Shown one piece after another: positions 28,301 to 40,300 of a stretch of DNA of 64,000 bases. Position 1 is the stretch's first letter. Every line of letters starts with the position of its first letter. Under the pieces are notes generated by a model. It saw only the letters and a list, made by a program, of their open reading frames with translations. It was not told the DNA's origin and ran no database searches. The DNA comes from Ceriagrion tenellum (Eukaryota; Arthropoda; Insecta; Odonata; Coenagrionidae). Location of the stretch: NCBI GenBank assembly GCA_963169105.1, contig OY720632.1, positions 3,906,001 through 3,970,000 on the forward strand, written 5' to 3'. The translations under genes and the position numbers were made by a program.

Positions 28301-31300
28301 CTGAATACTCCACGAATTGATGGTGCTTATTCCATGCACGTCAGCGACAGACGTTAGTTTCAGTTGGTGAAATAAAGGGCACGAAAGACTGGCCGATAAA
28401 TGTAATGGTAGAAAAATAAAGAGGATTCCTATTCCAGTTTCCCCCTGACTGTTACGATAATTCCCTGACTTTTCCAGATATTCAAAATTCCCTGACAATT
28501 CCAGGTTTTCCCTCACGATCGCCACCCTGCAGGACAAAGGTTCGTAATTTCATAATACAGTTTCTTTAACCACACATTTAGATATCCCTTTCATTGGGAC
28601 CAACGATTTGCTTTTTGAAAATAAAAACTTTGTAGAAATATGGTTTGTAAGAACAAAAGTCTACAGTACAAATATCTTGCTAGGTGCTGACACACTGTTA
28701 ATTCATCTCTCTCTAATGACTTTTTTATGTGTGACAAATCCAGTTTTAATTATGGATGCTTTGAATATGTCAGAATGAAGCACATTGACATATCTCATAC
28801 ATCCAGCCAGAGGGTGACAAACATCTGGCCTAAATTGTATTGTGACGTACTCAGGAGAGCCCATAATGTTGCACATTACTTTTGAACTGAAGAGAAAATC
28901 CACTGGATTGATCCCCTGAGTCCATTTGGGTGGGCATTAGGCATAACTGAATTTTAGGAATGGCATTCAATGGTTAGTCCTAGTGCATCATAGTTAACTC
29001 TCTGAAAAAGTGTGATGAGTCTCAATGATGAAATAGAAAACAATGGTTAAGAAGGTAAAGATTTTTTCCCCTATGCTTCTATCTTCCTAGGCAAAATATA
29101 GACACTGCATGTAAATGACCATTGAGAACATGGCTTAGAGGTTGATCATCATCCCATATTCAGCAGCCCTTTTTACATACCGTACTTACACGTGTAAGCC
29201 GCACACCATTTTACATCAAATTCCTGTCGTTAGTTTCTCCAAAGTGAATATATCGATGCGAGTTGGTAAGTATGGTGTGGTAGTAAACCCATAAAGTATT
29301 TTGAAGTAATTAGAAATAAAAACCAACGTTTATCAAAGTCTGAGTGTACAACGATACTTGAGGAAAGGGTACATCAGAAACACCACGTTACAAAGCACTT
29401 ACCGTGTATAGATCGTACATAAGATAACATATTTTAGGGCTGATATGTACTCAAATCTGTATCTACATTGTATCCTGTAAGCTGCCGAAGGGGGTGTGGA
29501 GCCTTTAAGTCTTTTCAAAATCGTAATTGGAGTTTTTTTCGGTAACACGTATCTGTAGTAACATTTCTCACGTAATAGATGGCCACTTTTGCATACACAT
29601 TAAAGCTACGTTGTTAAAACACGACAAAGTATTTGTTACATAGGGGCAAGACTCGTATGCTCAGAGATCGTACCTTCTTACTATACGTGCTTTTCTATCC
29701 CTGCTATCCACTACCATGTTGCTATCTGCTAGCCCCATGCCTGAGTGGAGTAAACGAGTTTGAGTCATTTGGCATTTTTAAATAATTTGCAGTTACCACC
29801 CTAAAAATGAACTCTGAAGTGAAATTTCGATCGTACAAAACTACATATTATAAGTGGGTACAAAACTACATATTATATGCAATGCCAAAAAAATAGGAAA
29901 TCGAGCTGCAGGAAGGAAATATGGTGTATCTGAATCGTACATCAGAGACTGGAGGAAGATGAAGGAAAAACTGCAATCTGCAAAAAAGTATGAGAGCTTT
30001 TAGGGGTAAAAGTGCAAAATACCCTGAACTAGAAAAGCGACTGGCTTCATACATATTAGATCGACAACAGTATGCGTATGCAGTGTCAACAGAAATGTGC
30101 CAGGTGAAAGCAAGAGAAATAGCGAGAGAATTAGGTGTTGCTCCAGCAGACTTTAAGGCGAGCAGAGGATGGTTACAACGATTTTTTATCAGAAACGGAC
30201 TATCAATTAGGAGAAGGATGTCAATTTCCCAGCGCTTACCTGATGCATATGAAGATAAGCTGGAGAGCTTCCAAGGTATGTAATTCAACTGAGGAAAAAA
30301 CATTGCTACTTATTGGGACAAATTGGAAATGCAGACCAAATACCAGTGTACTTCGAGATGCCGTCAGAAACAACTGTGAATGAAATTGGCCAGAAGTCTG
30401 GGCAAGTACGAAGTGGTGGTTATGAAAAACAGCATTGTACAGTGATGTTGACAATAATGGCAGATGAGAAAAAACTCCCACCTTATGTTATTTTTCAATG
30501 AAAAACTCTACCCAAGAAAGTGATATTTCCAGCCGGTAAAATAGTAAGGGCACAAGAAAATGGTTGGATGGACAGTAACATGGTCTTAGATTGGATTAAA
30601 TGTGTGTGGGAATCCCGTCCTGGTGCCTTCCCATGTCTGCAGAGCATGTTAGTACTCGACAGTTTTCGTGGGCATCTTAAAGAACCTGTAAAACAAAGGT
30701 TGCAAGAGGGAAAGACTGACCAGGTGACAATTCCAGGTGGCATGACGTCTATGTTGCAGCCATTAGACGTTTGTATAAATAGACCATTCAAACCGAACAC
30801 GAAGAGCCTGTACACAGAGTGCATGGCAAGCACTATACATGAAGAAACTCCCACGGGAAAAATAAAAAAACCAGAGTTGATGCAGATTTGTCAGTGGATT
30901 TTGTCATCATGGAAGATGATTCCAGAGGATTTAGTCGTAAAAAGCTTTAAGAAATGTTGCATTTTAAATGACATGGACAGCAACGAAGACAGTGCGGTGT
31001 GGGATGGTAAAAGTGAAGACGTGATTTTCTCAGATCTTAGTATCAGTGACGAAAACTAAAAATGAGAACTATTATGATATAAATATTGATTAGTGATTCA
31101 CGATTCTACTTCCACGACTGTGTTTTTCTTTAGTTTTATAAGAATAATAACTGGTATTACATTGAGTTTAGTCTTTCCGTGTGTTTCCAAGATGTTCCTG
31201 TGTTGTTAAATCATCCCAGCCCACAGCTACTGCACAGAAAGCAGATGAGACCACCGCTATCAGGCATCTATCAGGTACGGATGGCATTCTGCTTTTATTT

Positions 31301-34300
31301 GTTGATTTGCCGATGGATTTCCATAAGCGAATGATCACGGGTTGAAATTGTATATAGTTCTGCAATTATTTTAGTTTGATATTTCATTTCAAACAGATGC
31401 CATTTTGATAGCTGGATGATGTGATTGTATACAACTGTGATTACTGCGAGGTGTTAGGAGAAAAAGATGCACAATAAAATGGGCTGTGCATCGTGACGAA
31501 ATTCAAACGTAACGCAATAAATTCATGAGAAAGATGTACATCAACACTTAACTTGGGCACAGAATTTCTATTAAAGAACGTGCATTCATGTTATGACACA
31601 ATGATGCAGGTTCAAGGGGGCAAAAAATTGAGTTTTAGATAAAAATAATTTTTTCCCCAAGAGCCTGCCCGAAAATGAGGGTGCATGGGATACACGAGGG
31701 CACGGCTTACACAAGTAAATACGGTATTAGGAAATCACGTCAATTTGAATCTTCATTACTCAAAGCTAGGTTTGGCAAAGCTCCTCTGCATGTTCCAGAC
31801 AAAATCTAAAACTCTTACCCATTTTACAGAAATTTCTAAGGCAATAATATCAGCTAGATGCAGCAACCCTGGCTTAAAAGGAGCCAGGTGCCAAGAGTGT
31901 GGTTCATATGTAACACATAACTTTGAGCCAAAGGGACGCAGAAAAATGGACAAGATATGAAAAAGAGGGGGCCTTACCTGGATGTAAGATGGCAGGATTG
32001 AAGTGGGGGTGCACTTCAAGGATGCCACATGCTCCGAGCCCCATAATCCCATGTTGATGTGGATGACTGCACCACGAAGCAGCAAGTAGTCCTTACTGCA
32101 GGCTGGATCTTGCAAGAGGCGGCACATGGTGTACAGTGCGCTGTGCCCCATATGAGTACCCAACAAATTTCTCATTATCTGTAAAAAAAAACAATGCATA
32201 CATACTATAATTTACAAACAAAAGAATGCAAAAGTAAAGTAGAACAAAATAATTTGACTTTGAATCATGAATAAATAAAATTTAAGCACACAATTATTTC
32301 GTATCTATAAGACTTCCACTGCGTGTAGATTGTAAGTGGCATTTGAATTTCAGGTTTCCTGGTAAAGACACACAGCTCTCCCCTGCCATTTCTTGAACAT
32401 ATATTATGTATTCAGTTATTTTCACAATCAAACTACTGAGAAAAAGGTAGTTGTACTTCCAAAGGAGGAATTTTCCTTTGGAATTTTCAAAATAAACTGC
32501 ATTCAATATGATTTTATTAACAATAGCATGATATTTTACAGTAGAGGATTAAATGAGTGCAATGTGTAAGAAGAATTTTTAAAATGGATTAACTCATTAT
32601 ATTATGATCTTATTGGCAAGGAAAGCTTGATATTCAATTATACTGACAAAGGGAGTGTCAGGAAGCCAGTTCTCAGATTTTTTCAAACTCAGTAGTTGTA
32701 CAGACCACTGTATGTGGTTCATGAATCACCCTACATATAGGGTTATATAACCAATAGTTTAAATAAAAAAGGCCTTTAAACATTTTAAACTCATAAAAGT
32801 ACCCTTCCGATGGGCAAGTCACATAACTGTCAAAGTGGTCGGGTGGCTACCATACCTGACTATGGTCCGGAGAACAAGGGTTTGATCCCTGCACAGGATG
32901 TTTTTTTCTGCTGTTTTTTTTAGTTTTTCTTTTACAGCATCCAACAATGCGCTCAAGATATTTTGATTTCTACTCGAAATATTATTTTTGTGCGAGGCAA
33001 ATTTTTCATTTGCATACACGATGTCAGGCTTATTCTCTTTTTTTCGGTCGCAGGCAGCCTTCTCATTATGTCACTTCCTTATCTTTACACAATGTATTTT
33101 CAATGTTCTTTCATGCACATGATTTACATTATATCTCATTATTTTATAATATTGTCTCCATATTTTTACAATTCAAGCATATTTCTTAAGAATAAAATCT
33201 TTAAATTTCTTGAGAAATTGTAGGATTCTGTAAAAGAAAAACTAAAAATACAGTGAAAAAAAAATATCTCGCGCGGGGATCGAACCCGTGCTCTCTGGAC
33301 TGTAGTCAAGTACGGTAGCCACCCAATCACTTTGATGAATATGTAACTAGCCCATCGGAAGGGTACTTATAAGAGTTTAAAATGTTTAAAGGCCTTTTTT
33401 GTTTAAACTATTGGTTATATAACCCTTAATGTGGGGTGATCCATGAACCACATACAGCAGTCTGTACAACTACTGAGTTTGAATAAAATCTGAGACCCGG
33501 CTACCTGACAATCCCCTTGTCAGTAAAATTGACAAAGGGGATGTTCCTACAATGCACACAACCCACATATCAGTCTTGCCATTGATGCACCACGTTCAGG
33601 TACTTTAAAAGTTTAAACAGTTACAACTACAAGAAATAGGCTTCAAAAATTAAAACTTTATCACATGTCTTATTTCATCTCGCTGAATATAAATAAGCCA
33701 AAAACTGAAATTCATCCGTGGGATGCACAACAATTTATCCTTTAATGTTGAAAGGGTTAATGAATAACCCCTATTTTTGGGGTTATTAACTCAAGATTTA
33801 ATAAAATAAAGAGGTATTATATTTTTACCACCATAATAACTCATATAAATTGGTCTTTGCAGACATGAGCAAGTGGTTTAGGAATAAAGTGGTTCAAGTA
33901 GTAATGCTGTGATTCTGCAGCCAAGTCCCATGACTACATATTTTTTTCCATACACCTACACTTTACTAATTTGATAAATTTACTTACAAGGAAAACTGAA
34001 AAAGTAAACATTTCCAATTTATCAATCAAAAAAGCATGAAAACCATATTACATTAATTTTCACACACTAAAGCTGACCTTCATTCTTTGGCACCACATAT
34101 ATTCCCTCACTCTGATTGATTCCAAAATTGTCTTATAATTACTGATGCAACAATTTATCTCCATCTTCCATTGATACTAACAGACATCAGCAAAAAAGCT
34201 GTATTTTGACTATGCAGGTGGTTTTATAATAATTATCATCTGAGTTTTGGAGATTCTTTTAATTGAGAATAGAAGCAGGAACTGTTGTGATGCAACAAAT

Positions 34301-37300
34301 GGTCCACATCATTTTTTTATCACAATCTAACCCATGGGAAATCTTTTTTTTTAATGGAAACTTATCTTTTCTTTCTAAACATTTGCAGCTGGGAATCCGA
34401 GAATTGATAGCGAAGGACATCATAAAATTTTCAGGTAACCATTCCCTTATGGAAAGATCATTTTTGAATTGGCCAGAATTGAGAAATCAAAGTCTCTTCT
34501 ACACCAGACTTTAAGCCAACATTTGAGTAAGAAAAACTGAACTATTTTTTAAACGGATTTCAGAAAATCAAATTTAAAAATTATGTACCTGGATAGTTAA
34601 TATGATAAACTGGCAAATGAAAATATAACATCCAGTCTAGGTACTAGAACGTAAAATCATTGCATTTTTATTCACCCGCATTATGTCAATACAACTCCCT
34701 CATGCCCACTAAAGCTCACTTCTGTGATTTATTATGACCATAACGATATATAAACCCATTATTTTTGTTTAGATGCTTGGGTGGTTCAAAAATCACTATC
34801 CTGGGTCATCCTACGAGCCAACTTCAAAACCATATATTCAGGGAGAGGATAGTCCCCTCGTCAGACCTTTTGCCAGTACAGTAGGGCCATTCACCCAAGA
34901 AGATGTGACAAAATTTTGAGCAACAAGAAAGACATTACTCCACATGCGTACCCTCAACCTCCACCATAAGCAACCATCTAATTACAAGGTTTGCACCATA
35001 CTTGCCTTCCAACAGTTTTGATAAAATGGCTCAATATTGGCTGTTCGGCACAGGGCACAAATGAAGGTGGTCAAAGAGTCAAAAGGCAGCGTACTGTAGC
35101 ACACAACAGCATCAAGGACTTGGATACATGACTGCACAACTTCTTTAGAATTTGTTCTGAGGCACAGGAAACAGGTATTCCTGTTTTAGAATAAAATGAA
35201 GCCAATTATACTTTAAGTGAGCGGTAAAAGGTCAGGGTCACTATCATGGTTCTCCAAAACATGTTCTCTGGCATTATCATGCATTGCAATTTTCATTTGT
35301 TCTCATGAGAGCAAAAATATGACAGTCATTCTTTGAGCGTTGTCAGGTACTTTAAATGGTTAGTTTCAATTGATGGAATGCAATCATAGCAAATGATTGA
35401 CTATGATAGCAACAAGAAAGAAGAAGCTGAGATCCCACCCAAAGTACAACCTGAGTTTACTGAATTTCCAGGAAGGGAAGAGTTGGCATTTGACACATCT
35501 CGGTGGGTAGTATCGGATTATGGGTACAACCATCCATATACTATATCTCCATGAATGAATGATAATATGATGATTACCATCTTGAGTTTTTGAGATTCTA
35601 TTAATTGAGAATGTAAGTAAGAACTGTTGTAGAAACAATAAATGGTCCATGTCATTTTTTTATCACAATCAAACTCATGAGAAATCTTATTTTAATGGAA
35701 AATCGTCTTTTCTTTCTTAACATTTGCTGTTGGGTCCCTCCATCTTGAAAAACCCAATTGGAACAAAATTAATCTACTAAGACGTAGTAACTAATTGATG
35801 CCAATGAGCAGTGTCGCCACAGAGTACTTAGAACTCCTAGAGTAAGTAAAAGGACAGATGCATTAATTTGGTTTCATCAGACACTGACATAGGTCTGTAT
35901 ATGAAAATTCACATCCCAGCACTAGGTATACTAGGCATCTTGGATTAGGATGTCTGTACAGTATTGAACAAGTGTACAAGTTAGGTGCCGATTATAGTGT
36001 TTAATGGCTAATTATAAATCTCTACATGAATGAAAAGGGAAGACACTAAAGTAGGAATGGAAGTAAAACGGGCATTGATAATGGTGGTAAGATAGTATTC
36101 ACTGAAAGGAGAGAATTTATAACATTAGCTTTGAGCAACGACATCAAGGGAAGAAAACCTGAAAGTTTAACATCGCAAGTGGAGTCCTAGAATCAAGGTC
36201 ACTTATGGAGGAAGATGCCTGTAGACTGAAGGTTTGAGGAGTTTGAGCATGGGAAGGAATAAATAACAAGGATGAGCATTATAAGGCACAGGAGGAGAGG
36301 AGACAGATGGAAAAAGTTGGACGGAGGTAGCAAAAGTGGATAGCAGATACAATGAGTGGTAATGAAATGAGTGACTGAATGACGAGTGCAAAGATTTAAG
36401 CTGGTATTATATGTCAGAGGGCAATAGAGAAGACAGCATTTGTAATCGGTCATTGCTAAGGGCTGTGCTGAACATGTTAAAGAGAATTAAGTGGAGGTAT
36501 ACTCCTGTCCAAAAACAACTTACCACCTCGGAGCCGAAAAATTTTTAAGTCCCGAGTTGACGTCGATGTGACAACACGGTCGAACCACGCCCTCTGCACG
36601 GGAAGGCAATAAACAAATGGAATGGGACAAGACCTTCCTCCCCACAGTTGGAGAGGGAGGATGAGGGAGAATGTGCTCGGAGAGAAAATTTTGACCTGCA
36701 AAAGGAAATTCTCAATGGTGGGAGGAGAGCCCAGGCTTCTGTTCGCTAAATGGAAAGGAGATAGCCTGTTTCGGTCGCTCCAAGAGACCAAGACCTCTCA
36801 TTGACGATGAATGCTAGAAGATTTGGAAAGCCCACTACTCTTTGTCTTTGTCATGAGTAATGGAGGTTCACGAAGTTCACTTACGTGTTTATTTAAACTC
36901 GCATTCTACACAGTTATATGAGTAAATGGATTCTGAAGATGATATTAACTACTCGAATTGACTATATTCTCAAAAAGAAAAATCGATTTCCTAGACTAAG
37001 ATTCGATATTCATGTAAAAAAATAATTTTTTTATCTTAGCCGGTATCATAAATGTTTCCTTCGCCGCGTTTGGAACATTGGGACTATGCATCTTTGAATT
37101 TTAATGTGATATTTTTCCCACAAAAAGCTTTATAGCTCCCTCTTAGAAACATTAATTACTTCAACGTTGGATTAAAATAACTCTGTACCCAATAATTCTA
37201 CTGTTAGAATGCTTTTAAACCAACTTCCATCCACTCATCTAAAGAATTCTGCATTCACTCAATTTTTGTTTCCCATTAGAAATTACTTGGGATTAAATAT

Positions 37301-40300
37301 GCTGCTTGCCAGACAGAGAGACATCTTTTCGCCACACAATGTTAACACTTAGTCCAACTTCGTCTCGTCGGCGTATGTTACACTGCAACCTTCTACTTCA
37401 TAATTTCAAAAAACCTTTGATCGAGAGGAAGGTACTTGATGAAAATGATTTCCCAGAGCAGCTTTCAAATATCAACTCCTTAACGTATCTCAGTTGTTGG
37501 GTTTGGTATTGTGTTTACATCACATTTGGAAAATGGAGCATTAGCCACTGGGGTTCACATTGCAAGTTTTCTGCCAAGGCCATCCTAGGAAGATGTCATT
37601 AAGGCAGAGTAAATACATTCGTAAATTTTCCCTGCTCCCAAATTCACCGATTCTTTACATTTAATTCATCTTGCAGAACTCTACAACATGACCAAAAGAA
37701 CTTCATTATACTATGGACATCCTCCCTAATATTAATGACACTGTTATCGTCTAGATGATTATGAGTAAAAATGAAATAGCTGCCGACAATATATAATTGG
37801 CGGTCAGCTTTGAATATCGGTAACATGAATTCTTTTGTAATCTTTATAAAAAGGGTATGGCAAAGGAAACCAACTACTGCGGCTTCTTATCGAAACAGAA
37901 AATTCATATTCAAAGTAATAATAAACGGGAAATATTTCCAAATGGAAATAGTTGGCTAGACACACCTCAATAATTACTGGTTTTATTTACACAAGTCATT
38001 GATTCAATCGTCATGCCTTTCCGATAACATGTACTTTCTTGTTGCTTAACTTTGTTTGTAATGATGTTACGATGCCTCCATTTTATTTCTGATGAAAATC
38101 TTTGAAATTGACCAAACACGCAGCCTTTACACTAAATCCCTACCGTTGAAAATAACTTGATGTCACTTATTTGACTATGAAGTGCCGTAAATACTATCTT
38201 CAGTTCACTCAATTAGTGAGTTCAGCCTCCACTCCATTATCCTAAATCAATTGTGTTGAGGCAACATCCTGTCGTCCCCATATATACATATCTGGGAGAG
38301 CAATAAACATTCCGCACAAAAGAAAGCCCATCCCACAATCCTGGATTGTGAAAAGGCTCATTCATTCTGAAAATGGCCTAAACAGGGCTGAGGTTTCTTT
38401 CTCAGCTGGGAGTGGGCATGTTGGAGAAGTGTTGTTTTTGAGCTGTTTCCAATCATCCGGGTTGTTTTGGACTTCTGTTTCCTTATTAGTGAAGGAGAAA
38501 GGGGACAGATCTGATAATTAGGACAATGAGAAGATGCCTCATTCGTAACAGCTTGAAGGCTCTGAGAGGATATGTCCATTCAAGGTGATAGAATACTGCT
38601 TTCTCTAACATCATACTGGCTACCTCTGCTCCACCGCCCTATATTTTCCTGCGATAATTTTCACATTGTACTCTTAAACATTTAAAATTATTCATGAGCT
38701 GATGTAATACAAATTACATTTTATTTTGATATCTGAAAGACCTCCGTCACCCCAACCAAAGCACTCTGCATATGGACAACGTTGATCAGGCTGACACCTC
38801 TGAAAGGATCACAGTGGAAAAGTGGAAAACCTTTCCCCTGAGGATTCCTACAAGTTGAACATTGGCATCATCCCAATCCAGTCCAATTTTTCAAATGAAT
38901 AAAACTGTCACAGTTCGCTTATGCAATGCTGCTTGAGTTTTTAGGAGAGACAATTATAAAAATTACTTGGCCACTGGATGTTCTCTGCTGGGAACTTCAG
39001 TAGACTGTGCTAATGCCGCCCTTTGTTACTTCACCATTGATGCAGGAAACTAAAGAAAAAACTGGAAATTTTATATTCTATTTTTTAAAGTGTATCTCTG
39101 TCAAAATCATCTAATTACAACTTTAACACGACTCATAGTACATCAACACTAAATGCGAAGGGTTACGCTTCCCTCGGAAAATGGTAAGGACGCGACAAAG
39201 GCTGTATGCAATGCAAATGGTAATGATGAAAGTTGAAGATTATTATTGGGGTCTATAGCATATTTTTTCATCTCTGCTTATCTAAGAATTCCACTTCGAA
39301 CTACTGAGAACTGAGAATACTGAGAACCCCTAACCTTGGTCCCCTGAGGGAAGCCTCGCCTTCACGAACCTTGAGTGAAAGAGCCTGACAGACAACTAGA
39401 CCGCTCATTCTCCCCCCTCCAATCTGAAAACAATGTCGCTGCCTCCTCCCCTTGCAATTCTTGTGCAGGCCTTGCTGGGAAGACGAGCGAAGATGGCGAA
39501 GAGGCTTTCTTTCGTTTTGGTGTGTTTATAGTTCACGGTTAAGTTGGTGAATGTGCGATTACAACCAGTGCAGTCTTTCCACCACTGGTGGTTGTGTATG
39601 TTCATTCTATGTATAATAAGCTGAGGGTACGCGAAAACATTCAGCGAGGGGGATAAAATATTGAACATGACTTGGAGGATATGACCAATATCCTCTCAAT
39701 TTCCAGCTCAAAGCGTATAAGCAGGCATGAAGGAATTCAGGGGACACAGCAAGACAAATGCAATTGCTGATTAGAACTTGATTGATAATTTAATTAATAT
39801 GAATTCATAATTTTATCTACTTTAAGCTACTTTATTCTAATTTACAAAAACTCTCTCCAGTACGACAAAGAAATACAGTCAAATGATTTCCTTGAGGGCC
39901 ACACTGTGTGGTTAACATGTTTTTATCGTCTCAGACGTCAACGATGTGTCATATAAAATATTAAACTCAAATCAAAACTCTTAAATAGTAATAGAATGAT
40001 TATGCATCCAATTCAGCATAATTCAAACCCTCCGAGCGATAAAAATCTGCAATTAATACCTCGATAATGGAACCTCTCGTTAGACAACGACTTGATGCTA
40101 TCAGAAATGTAAGCATAAAAAATGATTTCTACATTTGATTTGACCAGATTCAACCTCTTATCGCCTTGGTACTTTCTGCGGCCTAACACGAGGAAGACCC
40201 ATCAATTTCAGAGAAGGATTCCTGGGCGCCAATGAAGACATGGAATGGATGTTTGAGTTCCATCTTTCATTCCTGTAGCTTCCGAAGACAAGGACGATTT

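Larger units (their letters stand above)
32643..33523. mobile_element. Fold-back element: about 315-bp inverted arms, each with a tRNA-like sequence
   Basis: The left arm (32643-about 32957) and right arm (about 33209-33523) are inverted copies, roughly 85-90% identical by eye, around a spacer of about 250 bp. Outer ends are CTGACAAAGGGAGTGTCAGG and CCTGACAATCCCCTTGTCAG. Shared landmarks are GGTTATATAACC, AAAGGCCTTTAAACATTTTA (left; inverted on the right) and TACCCTTCCGATGGGC. Each arm contains a tRNA-like block (separate entries). No ORF. It lies in TSC2 intron 5. Confidence 0.85.

Noticed and set aside
32833..33330. tRNA genes
   Set aside because: T-arm and D-arm blocks are present but no acceptor stem pairs, and both lie in arms of a repeat; they are tRNA-like promoter remnants, not tRNA genes.
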